DNA from: Actinacidiphila sp965342175
Lineage (GTDB): Bacteria > Actinomycetota > Actinomycetes > Streptomycetales > Streptomycetaceae
Length of the DNA: 64,000 bases
Assembly (NCBI RefSeq): GCF_965342175.1
Contig: NZ_CBDRBL010000007.1
Span: 68,227-132,226 of the forward strand
Reading direction: 5' to 3'
The notes under the pieces are model-generated. The model worked only from the letters and a program-made list of their open reading frames with translations. It was not told where the DNA came from and ran no database searches. The position numbers and the translations under genes are program-made. Shown here one piece after another: positions 36,614 through 46,108 of this stretch. Numbering within the stretch: the first letter of the stretch is position 1; the number at the start of each line of letters is the position of its first letter.

Positions 36614-37369
36614 GTGGCGCTTGAGTACCGACAGGTCGCGCCGGTCCACGCCGTCCAGCACGCCCTGCGCGTGCTGGAGACCGTGGACAAACACAGGCAC
36701 GGCGTCACCGCCGAGCAACTCGCTCGCGAGATCGGGGTGCCCATCGGCTATCTCGGCCGACTCCTCGCGATGCTCAATCGCGAGCGCTATCTCAACGCCC
36801 TGCCCGGCGGTGGGTACGCGGTCGGCGAGTCGCTCGTCCTGCTCGGCAGCGCCAGCCGCGACCTGGCGCTCGGCGAGAAGATCAAGAGAATCCTCATGGC
36901 CCTGCGCGACGAGGTCGGCGCCGCCGTCTACTTCAGCCGCTACGACGACGGCGAGGTCAAGATCGTCGACTTCGCGGACGGCCCGGAGGCGCCCAAGGTC
37001 AACGAGTGGGTGGACTTCCGCTTCGCCGCCCATGCCAGCGCGGTCGGCAAGTGCCTGCTCACCCAGCTCGACCACAACGGACGCCGGGACCACCTGTCCC
37101 GGCACAAGACGGTACGGCTCACATCCCGGACCACGATCAACGAGAAGGTGCTGCTGACCAAGCTGGACAGCCAGCCCGCCAGCGCGCCCACCCTGGACCT
37201 GCAGGAGTACGCGATCGGCACCGTCTGCGCCGCGATCCCGATCACCGTCGGGGCCTCGGTCGGCTGCCTCGCCCTCTCGCTACCCGTCACCCAGGCCCAC
37301 CGCCTCAAGGGCGCGGCCGACACGCTCAACGAGCGCGCGGCGCCGGTGCTGCTCTCGCTGGCCCTCTGA
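36614..37369 (+). CDS. IclR-family transcriptional regulator
   Basis: A 251-residue regulator. The N-terminal winged helix-turn-helix (residues about 12-65) includes VQHALRVLETVDKHRHGVTA, EQLAREIGVPIGYLGRLLAM and LNALPGGGYAVGESL. The C-terminal effector domain has FRFAAHASAVGKCLLTQL and EYAIGTVCAAIPITVGASVG, both IclR marks. The GTG at 36614 lies behind GTAGGGGGA. It is divergent from the aldehyde dehydrogenase and may regulate it. tRNA-Lys copy 2 follows on the opposite strand. Confidence 0.9.
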   Translation: MALEYRQVAPVHAVQHALRVLETVDKHRHGVTAEQLAREIGVPIGYLGRLLAMLNRERYLNALPGGGYAVGESLVLLGSASRDLALGEKIKRILMALRDEVGAAVYFSRYDDGEVKIVDFADGPEAPKVNEWVDFRFAAHASAVGKCLLTQLDHNGRRDHLSRHKTVRLTSRTTINEKVLLTKLDSQPASAPTLDLQEYAIGTVCAAIPITVGASVGCLALSLPVTQAHRLKGAADTLNERAAPVLLSLAL

Positions 37370-37405
37370 GGCCTGCGGCGCAACCGCGTCCACCGGGACA
37401 CGCAC

Positions 37406-37437
37406 GAGGGCGCCTCTCCCGAAGGAGGGGCGCCCTC
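37406..37437 (-). terminator. Terminator after tRNA-Lys copy 2
   Basis: A 14-bp stem (37406-37419 with 37424-37437, one wobble position) with a tetraloop, immediately 3' of the minus-strand tRNA and also positioned to stop the IclR gene. Confidence 0.82.
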
Positions 37438-37443
37438 TCGCTG

Positions 37444-37516
<73 letters not shown>

Positions 37517-37654
37517 GTGCAGAACAATCATACGGGGTCCGAGGGGGTGCTCATGACCACGCACCCGGGCCGGGAGGCCCCGGCCCGGATCCGGCCCGGA
37601 ACCGGCCCCCGCACCGTCGCGCGTCCCGAGCGGCGACGCTCCGCACGCGGGCAT

Positions 37655-37700
37655 GCTGATGGGCCCGGCAAGAGGGGGGAGGTATGCCGGGCCCATCAGC
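37655..37700 (-). terminator. Hairpin downstream of the secreted peptide gene
   Basis: A perfect 16-bp stem (37655-37670 with 37685-37700) with a purine-rich 14-nt loop. It begins about 60 nt after the peptide gene's stop on the minus strand, so it is the likely transcript end. Confidence 0.72.
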
Positions 37701-37760
37701 GTGGGGGGAGGGGGTGTGGCTATGGGGGTGATGTTGTCTTTGGGGGCCTGCCCACCGGGT

Positions 37761-37907
37761 TCACCAGGTAAGGTCGCTGGCAACCGCCCAGGTGAGGTCA
37801 CCCGGCATGGGCTGAGCGGACGCTGTGGCCGCTCCGATCAGCCCCAATGAAATGGTGGCTACGACACCCACCACGGCACGAATGACGTTGCGGCGAATCG
37901 ATGACAT
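37761..37907 (-). CDS. 48-residue precursor of a small secreted peptide
   Basis: The ATG at 37907 lies behind GGACAGG and opens a complete signal peptide: MSSIRR, then hydrophobic AVVGVVATISLGLIGAATAS, then the cleavage site ASA|QP. The predicted mature peptide is only 17 residues, QPMPGDLTWAVASDLTW. It contains an internal near-repeat (GDLTW and SDLTW) and an N-terminal Gln that could cyclise. Codons are less GC-biased than in neighbours (ATT, TCA, TTG), as often seen in tiny Streptomyces peptide genes. It is divergent from a TrmB/LuxR-type regulator, 252 bp between starts. I infer a signalling or surface role. An unconventional alternative start at 38006 would hide the signal peptide and is rejected. 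Confidence 0.78.
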   Translation of the reverse strand: MSSIRRNVIRAVVGVVATISLGLIGAATASAQPMPGDLTWAVASDLTW

Positions 37908-38159
37908 GGCAGACCTGTCCAGTAGGTTGAGCTGGGGTTTTACGGGACCGAGGGAGCTACTCCGATCTGGAGGAACCGTACGGCTGACTGAATTCTGTCG
38001 GATCACGAGCCGCTGGTCTGTAGTTTTCCCGTTCCGGATTCGGACATGGCCCTATGCGGACACATGGGACCGGATGACCCCCGAAGGGTCCATACGGCAG
38101 CCCTGCACCGTAACCTGATCGATGCCCGGGGGTGACGTGAAGCATTGGGGGTGCCTACA

Positions 38160-39301
<1,142 letters not shown>

Positions 39302-39309
39302 CAGCGAAA

Positions 39310-39337
39310 GGGCGTCCCTCCTCCAGGAGGGGCGCCC
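39310..39337 (+). terminator. Terminator after tRNA-Lys copy 3
   Basis: A stem of 13 bp with one wobble (GGGCGTCCCTCCT with AGGAGGGGCGCCC) and a two-base loop, ten bases past the tRNA. Related in sequence to the terminator of copy 2. Confidence 0.8.
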
Positions 39338-39589
39338 TCGTTCGTGTGTGCGGCAAGGGCGGCGTCCCGGTCGAGTCGGTGCGAAGATGGCCCGTAACGA
39401 TGGTTGTGGGAGCTCTACGCGGGGCTCACGAGGAGGCCATGCGCGCGCACGATCCGCCGCCCGGCACGGGCAGGCGGGCCCGGCCGAGTCCGGGGGCAGG
39501 TCGATGAAGCGCACCGGCACCGCGCGACCGGCGCCGAGCAGGGGCCGGCCGGCTCGCGCCACCCCGGCTCGGGTGCAGGGCTCAGCGCG

Positions 39590-40660
39590 TCATGCCGTCG
39601 GCGTGAGCCGTACGGTCCGCCCCTCGCGGGCCGATGCGGCGGCGGCCTCGATGACGGTGAGCGCGGCGGCGGCCTCGCGGGCCGTGACCGGCGGGGCGGT
39701 GCCGTCGCGCAGGGCGGCGGCGACGGCGGCGTAGTACGCGGGGTAGTCGCCCGGCAGGGTCGGTACGGAGCGCAGGTCGCCGCCCGCCCCCAGCACGCCC
39801 CACTCGGCCTCCGGTTCCGCGCCCCACGCCTCGCCGGGCGCCGGGCGGGCGCCGTCGCGCAGGTCGGCCTCCTGCGGGTCCAGGCCGTGCTTGACGTATC
39901 CGGCGGCGCTGCCGAGCACCCGGAAGCGGGGGCCGAGCTGCGCGGTGGTGGCGCTCATCCACAGGTGCGAGCGGACGCCCCCGGCGTGGGTGATCGCCAC
40001 AAAGGCGTCGTCGTCCACCTGCGCTCCCGGCCGGCGCGCGTCCAGCTCTCCGTACACCGAGACGGCCGGCCCGAAGAGGGTGAGCGCCTGGTCGACGAGG
40101 TGGCTGCCGAGGTCGTAGAGCAGACCGCCGACCTCGGCCGGGTCGCCGGACTCGCGCCAGCCGCCCTTGAGGCTGGGCCGCCACCGCTCGAAACGGGACT
40201 CGAAGCGCCACACCTCGCCCAGTTCACCGCGCTCCAGCAGGCCGCGCAGGGTGAGGAAGTCGTTGTCCCAGCGGCGGTTCTGGAAGACCGAGAGCAGCAG
40301 ACCGCGCTCGTCGGCGAGGTCGGCGAGGGCGAGCGCCTCGGCCGCGGTGCCGGCGACCGGCTTGTCGACGACGACCGCGAGCCCGGCCTCCAGGGCGGCG
40401 GTCGCCAGCGGGACGTGGGTCCTGTTCGGCGAGGCCACGACGACCAGGTCCAGCTCGCCGGCGCGCTTCCACAGCTCGTCCGGCCGGTCGGCCAGGCGGA
40501 CGTCCGGGTACTCGGCGCGGGCCTGCGCCTGGCGCTCCGGGTTGCCGGTGACGACGGTGTCCAGGACGAGGCCGTCGGTGGTGGCGATCAGCGGGGCGTG
40601 GAAGACCGAGCCGGCCAGACCGTAGCCGACCAGAGCGACGCGAAGAGGTGCGGAAGACAT
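39590..40660 (-). CDS. Gfo/Idh/MocA-family oxidoreductase
   Basis: A 356-residue NAD(P)-dependent dehydrogenase. The Rossmann start is LRVALVGYGLAGSVFHAPLI, followed by LVVVASPNRTHVPLATAALE and VVVDKPVAGTAAEA, where Lys-Pro is the family catalytic motif. GGLLYDLGSHLVDQALTLFG carries the conserved Asp-x-x-x-His. This close fit is to the inositol-2-dehydrogenase / scyllo-inositol-type branch, though the sugar is undetermined. The ATG at 40660 faces a ROK regulator on the other strand, with a palindrome between them. Confidence 0.9.
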   Translation of the reverse strand: MSSAPLRVALVGYGLAGSVFHAPLIATTDGLVLDTVVTGNPERQAQARAEYPDVRLADRPDELWKRAGELDLVVVASPNRTHVPLATAALEAGLAVVVDKPVAGTAAEALALADLADERGLLLSVFQNRRWDNDFLTLRGLLERGELGEVWRFESRFERWRPSLKGGWRESGDPAEVGGLLYDLGSHLVDQALTLFGPAVSVYGELDARRPGAQVDDDAFVAITHAGGVRSHLWMSATTAQLGPRFRVLGSAAGYVKHGLDPQEADLRDGARPAPGEAWGAEPEAEWGVLGAGGDLRSVPTLPGDYPAYYAAVAAALRDGTAPPVTAREAAAALTVIEAAAASAREGRTVRLTPTA

Positions 40661-40671
40661 GCGCCCACTTA

Positions 40672-40686
40672 AGCAACGCTGTTGCC
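40672..40686. promoter_or_regulatory. Palindrome in the oxidoreductase/ROK divergent promoter
   Basis: GCAAC-GCT-GTTGC is a perfect 5-bp dyad within AAGCAACGCTGTTGCCAAA. It lies 12 bp upstream of the oxidoreductase start and 30 bp upstream of the ROK start, so a single site could control both genes. Confidence 0.55.
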
Positions 40687-40715
40687 AAAGCGCAAGGGAG
40701 TCCGACAATGGAGAG

Positions 40716-41873
40716 GTGAACAGGGGAAACTCCGGGGCCAACCTGCCCGCGCTGCGCAGCCACAACACCGCCCTCGTGCTGGGCCTGCTGCGGACGGCGA
40801 CGGCCGGTGGCGGAAGGGGCATCAGCCGTCTGGAGCTGGCCGAGCGCACCGGGCTCACCCCCCAGGCCGTCAGCAAGATCACCGCGCGGCTGCGTGCCGA
40901 CGGGCTGGTCGACGAGGCCGGACGGGGCGCCCCCACCGGAGGCAAGCCGCGCACCCTGCTGCGGCTGGCGCGCCGCGCCCGGTTCGCCGCCGGAGTGCAC
41001 CTGGACCGTGACGAACTGACCGTCGTGCTCACCGATTTGGCGGGCGGCGTGGTGGACGCCAGGACCGTCCCGCTGGATCTCGGCCGCCCGGCCGAGGAGG
41101 TACTGGAGGCGGTGGCCGGACTGGTCCGGACGGCTGTCGACGCGACGCCCGGCGCCAAGGGCGCTCTGCTGGGCGCCGGGCTCGCCTGCCCGGGCCCGCT
41201 CGACCACGCCGCGGGGGTGCTGCACCGCGTCACGGGCCTGCCGGGGTGGGACGGCTACCCGCTGCGCGACGCGCTGGCCGAACGCCTCGGGCTGCCGGTC
41301 GTGCTGGACAAGGACACCAACGCGGCGGCCCTCGCCGTGCTCCCGCCGGGCGCCGGAGGCGAAGCGACCGCGGGAGGCGCCGGCACGGGGGCGGTCCCGG
41401 GCGCCGGGGACTCCTTCGGCTACCTGCACCTGGGCACCGGCCTCGGCGCGGGCCTCGTCCTCGACGGCACCCTGCACCGCGGCGCCCGCACGGGCGCCGG
41501 GGAGTTCGGCCACCAGGCCGTCGCCCTGGACGGCCCGCCGTGCGCCTGCGGCAACCGGGGCTGCCTGGAGGCGCTGTGCCTGGCCGCCGTCGGCCGCGGA
41601 GAGACGGCGGAGGCCGCGCGGCTGCTCGGCGTGGGCGCGGCGAACCTGGTCTCCCTGCTGGACATCGACCGGGTGGTGCTCGGCGGCCGTACGGTGCTGG
41701 CCGACCCGGGGCTGTTCGTACGCGAGGTGGCCGCCGCCATGGACCCGCGCACGATGCGCGCGGCCGGCCGCACCGTACCGGTCACCGTCGCCCCGGCCGG
41801 GCGGCGCGCGGTGGCCGAGGGAGCGGCGCTGCTGGCGCTGGCCCCCCTCTTCGGCCAGACGGCGGTGCGTTGA
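40716..41873 (+). CDS. ROK-family transcriptional regulator
   Basis: A 385-residue regulator with an N-terminal winged helix (LRSHNTALVLGLLRTATAGG, LELAERTGLTPQAVSKITAR) and a sugar-kinase-like ROK domain. The ROK zinc motif is CACGNRGCLE, and the ATP-side segment FGYLHLGTGLGAGLVLDG is present. DKDTNAAALAVL retains the Asp/Asn pair of active kinases only in part, so it is probably a sugar-sensing repressor, not a kinase. The GTG at 40716 is preferred: it lies behind ATGGAGAG, and the conserved N-terminus begins there. It likely controls the divergent oxidoreductase. Confidence 0.9.
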   Translation: MNRGNSGANLPALRSHNTALVLGLLRTATAGGGRGISRLELAERTGLTPQAVSKITARLRADGLVDEAGRGAPTGGKPRTLLRLARRARFAAGVHLDRDELTVVLTDLAGGVVDARTVPLDLGRPAEEVLEAVAGLVRTAVDATPGAKGALLGAGLACPGPLDHAAGVLHRVTGLPGWDGYPLRDALAERLGLPVVLDKDTNAAALAVLPPGAGGEATAGGAGTGAVPGAGDSFGYLHLGTGLGAGLVLDGTLHRGARTGAGEFGHQAVALDGPPCACGNRGCLEALCLAAVGRGETAEAARLLGVGAANLVSLLDIDRVVLGGRTVLADPGLFVREVAAAMDPRTMRAAGRTVPVTVAPAGRRAVAEGAALLALAPLFGQTAVR

Positions 41874-41928
41874 CCGCCCGTACGGGTGAGCGGCCGGCCG
41901 GCGCCGCGTCGCGCGGTGATATCAGCGG

Positions 41929-42939
41929 ATGACCGTGAGAGCTTCGCTGTCCATGAGGTGGTGCAGCGCTCCGGCCGTCAGTCGTCTTGCCGTCACGGCG
42001 GCCGCGGCCCTGGCTGCGGTCCCCCCGGCCCCGGCAGCCGCGGAGCCCTTCCCGGTCACCGCCCGGCTGCTGGGCGGCCCCCCCGCCTACACGGCGGGAG
42101 CCGCGCCCCGGGAGTTGCGGGTGGAGCTGGAGAACACCTCGCACGATCCGCTGCGGGACGTCCACCCGGTCCTCGTCTTCGTCGACCGCGGGCGCGCGCT
42201 GGCGGCCGAGCAGATCCGGCTGGAGTACCGTGCGCCGGCACCCGTCGCCGGCGCCGGGAGCACACCGGACCGCGTATGGCGGCCGGTGGCCGTCGAGCAC
42301 ACGGACAACGACGAGAACATCGCCGTGGTGGGCGGCGAGGACGGGCCCGGCACCACGCTGCCTCCGGGGCGCAAGGTGGCGATCGCCCTGCGGCTGCGCT
42401 TCACGGCGGCCGCCTCCGCCGGACCGGTCACGGCGTCGGCCACGGTCATGGAGCGCCGCGGCCGGGACGGCGACTGGGTCGGGGAGTCCGCCGGCTACGA
42501 CTTCGACGTCCTGCCGTCACCGGACGCCGCGGCCGGGCCCCGGCCTCCGGACCCGGGCCGCACCGGCGAGGAGCGACGGCCCGACGACGGAGACGGGGCC
42601 GGGGACGGGAATGACGGGGGCACGGGCACCGGCCCCGGCGAGAACCCGGGCACGGCCCCGGCACCGCGCCCCTCCGCAGGCACCGGGGCCGGCGCGAGGC
42701 CCGGACCCGGCGCCGGAGCGGGGCCGGAAGCGGGGCCGGAAGCGGGCCGGGGCGGCTCCCGTCCCGGAACGGGAGCCGCCCCGGGCGAGCGGGGCAAGGA
42801 CGACGGGACCGGCCCCGGCACCCTCCCGGGCCTCGCCGCCACGGGCGACCAGCACCGGGCGCCCGCGCTGGTGCTCACGGGCGCCGGGGTGCTCATGGTG
42901 ATGGGCGGGGCGGCCCTGAGGTTCAGCCGCCGGGGGTGA
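41929..42939 (+). CDS. Secreted surface protein with LAxTG sortase signal
   Basis: A 336-residue exported protein. There is a signal peptide with cleavage near AAA|EPFP (residue about 40), an immunoglobulin-like or CARDB-like beta domain at residues 40-200 (LRVELENTSHDPLRDVHPVL, VAVEHTDNDENIAVVGG), and a 100-residue Pro/Gly/Asp spacer that would cross the cell wall. A sorting signal follows: LAATG, then a hydrophobic segment and the tail RFSRRG. LAxTG is the motif of class E sortases in Streptomyces. The class F sortase 5 kb downstream is therefore not the obvious partner. The gene is monocistronic. Confidence 0.82.
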   Translation: MTVRASLSMRWCSAPAVSRLAVTAAAALAAVPPAPAAAEPFPVTARLLGGPPAYTAGAAPRELRVELENTSHDPLRDVHPVLVFVDRGRALAAEQIRLEYRAPAPVAGAGSTPDRVWRPVAVEHTDNDENIAVVGGEDGPGTTLPPGRKVAIALRLRFTAAASAGPVTASATVMERRGRDGDWVGESAGYDFDVLPSPDAAAGPRPPDPGRTGEERRPDDGDGAGDGNDGGTGTGPGENPGTAPAPRPSAGTGAGARPGPGAGAGPEAGPEAGRGGSRPGTGAAPGERGKDDGTGPGTLPGLAATGDQHRAPALVLTGAGVLMVMGGAALRFSRRG

Positions 42940-43066
42940 GGCGGGCACAACGGGGGCGGCCCCGTCTCGAGGCCGCCGCGCTCCCGTGCTCGACGTCCCG
43001 CAGACCCGCCTCCGGGAACACGAGCCGCCGAGCCGCGCCGGACCCCGGACCTCCCACGTGCCCCGT

Positions 43067-44083
43067 TCAGCGCCGTCTCCCCGGGCTCCCGCTCTTGGAC
43101 GGGGCTCCCGCGGCGGTCGAGCCCGTCGGCACGGACGGCATGGAAGCCGTCGAAAGCGAAGGCGTCGAAGGTGTCGCGCCGGCGGTCGAGAGCGCCAGCC
43201 CGTCCGTCAGCCACTGGTGAGCCACCGTCATGTTCAGCACACGCCCGCCGGTGACCGTGCCGACCAGCGCCCAATAACGTTCCAGACGCGGGTCGAAGCC
43301 GGACGACCTCGACACCAGCTCATGCAGGTGCGCACGGAATGCGGGGGTGTCCGCCTCCCGGCGGGCCCTCGCGTGGGCGGACACGAAGGCGTCCACCGCA
43401 TCCCCCGGGCCGGGTGGCAGACCCAGGGCCACAGCGGTGGCCGTCAGCGCGGCGGCCTCGTCGACCTCCTGGTAGAAGGCCGGGGCGTCCCTCATCTCCT
43501 CGGCGTGGTCCTGGGTCCAGCGGGTGAAACCCGGCGTGGAGATGAGCAGATGGAGCTCGGCATAGGCCAGGACCGTGGTCGCGTCGGGGTCCTGCGGCGG
43601 CTCGGGCGACAGCATCGCGACCATGATGTCGAGTCGGCGCCTGGGCATGGCCGCGGGCAGCTCGCGGTACCAGTGGTCGGTGAGGGTGCGCCGCGCCTGC
43701 GGAAGCCGCGGCACGCGGGAGAGGACCTCCAGGCGCCGCAGGCGTTCCTCGCCCGGGCAGTCGTCCAGGGACTCGAGGGTGGCCTGGCGCCAGCGCAGTT
43801 CGGTCAGCCGATCCTGCACCGTTTCCAGCTCGGCCGTCACGAACTCGCCCAGGGTGCGCTCGCCGGTGACCACCTGGGTGATGGCGGCGATCGGGGTGCC
43901 CAGCGCCCGTAAGCGCCGGATGAGATGGATCCGCTCCCACGCCTCGGGACCGTAGCGCCGATGACCACCCGCGCTGCGGCCGGCCACGGGCAGCAGACCG
44001 CTGTCGGAGTAGTAGCGGAGGGTCTTCACCGAGACCCCCGTGCCGGCCGCGAGCTCGCCGATGCTCCATGTGTCGTGCGTCAC
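43067..44083 (-). CDS. MerR-family transcriptional regulator
   Basis: A 338-residue regulator from the GTG at 44083. The N-terminal MerR helix-turn-helix and wing are WSIGELAAGTGVSVKTLRYY, SDSGLLPVAGRSAGGHRRYG and a dimerisation helix (RLTELRWRQATLESL). Then comes a 200-residue helical ligand domain like that of large multidrug-type MerR proteins, and a Ser/Thr/Pro tail. It is divergent from a carboxylesterase, and the shared region has the stretched MerR-type promoter. Transcription of the esterase is probably activated when this protein binds its ligand. Confidence 0.86.
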   Translation of the reverse strand: MTHDTWSIGELAAGTGVSVKTLRYYSDSGLLPVAGRSAGGHRRYGPEAWERIHLIRRLRALGTPIAAITQVVTGERTLGEFVTAELETVQDRLTELRWRQATLESLDDCPGEERLRRLEVLSRVPRLPQARRTLTDHWYRELPAAMPRRRLDIMVAMLSPEPPQDPDATTVLAYAELHLLISTPGFTRWTQDHAEEMRDAPAFYQEVDEAAALTATAVALGLPPGPGDAVDAFVSAHARARREADTPAFRAHLHELVSRSSGFDPRLERYWALVGTVTGGRVLNMTVAHQWLTDGLALSTAGATPSTPSLSTASMPSVPTGSTAAGAPSKSGSPGRRR

Positions 44084-44089
44084 GGTCTC

Positions 44090-44121
44090 TTGAACCTCCA
44101 GCGCGCGGGAGCTCCTAGCGT
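44090..44121 (+). promoter_or_regulatory. MerR-type promoter with dyad for the carboxylesterase
   Basis: -35 TTGAAC (44090-44095) and -10 TAGCGT (44116-44121) are separated by an overlong 19-20 bp spacer, as MerR activators require. The spacer contains the dyad CTCC...GGAG. It reads toward the esterase start at 44269. Confidence 0.65.
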
Positions 44122-44268
44122 AGTGAGCACTGACCGGGTCGGCCCGCACCGCTCCCCGACCAACTCGCGCCCCGTCACGGCCGAACCGGCCTCGTGCGGG
44201 CCCCACCGGTCCGTGCCGCTCGTGCGGCCCCGTCCGATCCCCTCCGACGAAGAACGGTGGGTACCTCC

Positions 44269-46005
44269 ATGTCCTCGACCATGTCCCCAACGGCCCCGGC
44301 CACGTCCCCGACCACGTCTCCGGCCGCGCCGGCACCGCGGTCGAGCCCGGGAGCACTGCTCCGCGTGCTGTTCCTCCCCCTGCTCTGCGCGGCGGCGCTG
44401 ATCGCGGCCACCGCCGTACCGGCGAACGGCGCACCATCCCGTTCCCCGGTCTCCGCGCGGCAGAGCGGTCCCGTCGTACGGACCGACCACGGCCTGGTCC
44501 GCGGAGTGTCGCACGGCTCGTACGCCACCTTCGACGGCGTTCCCTACGCCGCGCCGCCGACCGGACCGCTGCGCTGGCGTCCCCCGGCGCCCGTCGCCGC
44601 GTGGCACGGCGTCAGGGACGCGACGACGGCGGCTCAGCGCTGCGTGCAGATGCCGGAACCGGGTGCGGGCGCGGTTCTCGGGTCGGAGGACTGCCTGTAT
44701 CTCAACGTCACGGCGCCCACGCGCAAGCCGGCGGGGCAGAAGCGCCCCGTGCTGGTGTGGCTGCACGGGGGCGCTTTCCTGGGCGGTTCCGGCGGTGACT
44801 ACAGCGCCGCGGACCTCGCTGTCCGGGGTGACACGGTCGTCGTCACGGTCAACTACCGGCTGGGGATCTTCGGTTACTTCGGCCACCCCGGCCTGGGCGC
44901 CGCCCCTCCGTTCGGCCTGGCGGACCAGCAGGCCGCCCTGCGCTGGGTACGGGCGAACGCGGAGCACTTCGGCGGCGATCCGGGCAGGGTCACGCTGTTC
45001 GGTGAGTCCGCGGGCGCCCTCGGCATCTGCGCGCACCTCACCTCGCCGTCCGCTGCCGGGCTCTTCCAGCGGGCCGTGCTCCAGAGCGGTTCCTGCCTCA
45101 TGTCCTTCCCCCGCGGCGCCCTCGGACCCGGAACGCCTGCGTACGAGCCGTTCGCCGCAGAGCGCGACGTCCAGGCGGCCGGCGCGGAAGCCGGCCGGCA
45201 ACTGGGCTGCGCGATGGGCGGCGAGAAGGAGGAGCTGGCCTGCCTGCGCGGGCAGAGCACGGACCGTCTCGCCACCGCGCAGCTGATGCAGTCCTTCAAC
45301 CGGCCCGCCTACGGCAACACGCTGCTGCCCGAGGCGCCGGAACAGGCGCTGGCGTCGGGACGCTTCCACCGCGTACCGGTCCTCCAGGGCACCAACCACG
45401 ACGAGATGCGGATGTTCGTCGGCCTGTCGCTCGCCGCGTTCCCGATCCGGACCGAGAGCGACTACCGGGCCCGTCTGGTGGACGCCTTCGGGTCCGCGGC
45501 CCCGGCCGTCGAGGCGGCGTACCCGGCGGCGGACCACCCCACGCCCGCACTCGCCTGGGCCGCGGTGCTCACCGACCGGTCCCTGACCTGCACCACCCTG
45601 GCAGCCGGCCGGGCCATCGCCGCCCACGCCCCCCGCCTCCCCCTGTACGGCTACGAGTTCGACGACCCGAACGCCCCCGTCCTCTCCGGGCTGCCGGCGA
45701 ACCCGGACTTCCCCTACGGTGCGGCGCACGGGTTCGAGATGCCGTTCCTGTTCTCCGCCTTCCCCACCGAGCGGCCGCTGACCGACACCCAGCGCGCCCT
45801 GGCGGACCGGATGGTCGGCTACTGGACCAGCTTCGCGCACACCGGCGACCCGAACACCCCCGGCGCCCCGCTTTGGCCGCTGCTCCGCGCTTCGTCACCT
45901 CACGCGCGGTCGGTGCAGTCGCTGGCTCCGGGGCCAGGGGGGATCCGGCCCGTCGACGCGTACACCGCGCACCACTGCTCGTTCTGGGACCGCCTGCCTC
46001 GGTGA
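44269..46005 (+). CDS. Secreted type B carboxylesterase/lipase
   Basis: A 578-residue alpha/beta hydrolase of the cholinesterase-like family. A Ser/Thr/Pro-rich start leads to a signal segment (LLRVLFLPLLCAAALIAATA). The fold starts VRTDHGLVRGVSHGSYATFD, with SEDCLYLNV. The nucleophile is in VTLFGESAGALG, the oxyanion Gly-Gly in VLVWLHGGAFLGGSGG, the acid near GTNHDEMRMF, and the His in AAHGFEMPFLF. It would hydrolyse esters outside the cell. A MerR-type promoter upstream ties it to the divergent regulator. Confidence 0.9.
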   Translation: MSSTMSPTAPATSPTTSPAAPAPRSSPGALLRVLFLPLLCAAALIAATAVPANGAPSRSPVSARQSGPVVRTDHGLVRGVSHGSYATFDGVPYAAPPTGPLRWRPPAPVAAWHGVRDATTAAQRCVQMPEPGAGAVLGSEDCLYLNVTAPTRKPAGQKRPVLVWLHGGAFLGGSGGDYSAADLAVRGDTVVVTVNYRLGIFGYFGHPGLGAAPPFGLADQQAALRWVRANAEHFGGDPGRVTLFGESAGALGICAHLTSPSAAGLFQRAVLQSGSCLMSFPRGALGPGTPAYEPFAAERDVQAAGAEAGRQLGCAMGGEKEELACLRGQSTDRLATAQLMQSFNRPAYGNTLLPEAPEQALASGRFHRVPVLQGTNHDEMRMFVGLSLAAFPIRTESDYRARLVDAFGSAAPAVEAAYPAADHPTPALAWAAVLTDRSLTCTTLAAGRAIAAHAPRLPLYGYEFDDPNAPVLSGLPANPDFPYGAAHGFEMPFLFSAFPTERPLTDTQRALADRMVGYWTSFAHTGDPNTPGAPLWPLLRASSPHARSVQSLAPGPGGIRPVDAYTAHHCSFWDRLPR

Positions 46006-46067
46006 GCCCCGCCAGATCCGTCGAAGCGGCGGGCCAACGGCACACCGACCCGCGGACGCGCGCACGT

Positions 46068-46099
46068 CCCCCGGCCCCCCCATCCGTCGGGGCCGGGGG
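46068..46099. terminator. Bidirectional terminator between convergent genes
   Basis: A perfect 11-bp GC stem (46068-46078 with 46089-46099) between the esterase and the NagD-like gene. Confidence 0.78.
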
Positions 46100-46108
46100 C
46101 GGACCTCG

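Noticed and set aside
37517..37850. Small plus-strand frames in front of the peptide gene
   Set aside because: They cover a hairpin and a purine tract, have no ribosome site of their own and lack coding bias. The minus-strand peptide explains the region.
37916..38006. Longer 81-residue version of the peptide gene
   Set aside because: The extension places a signal peptide in the middle of the protein. The ATG at 37907 has a ribosome site and gives a normal signal peptide.
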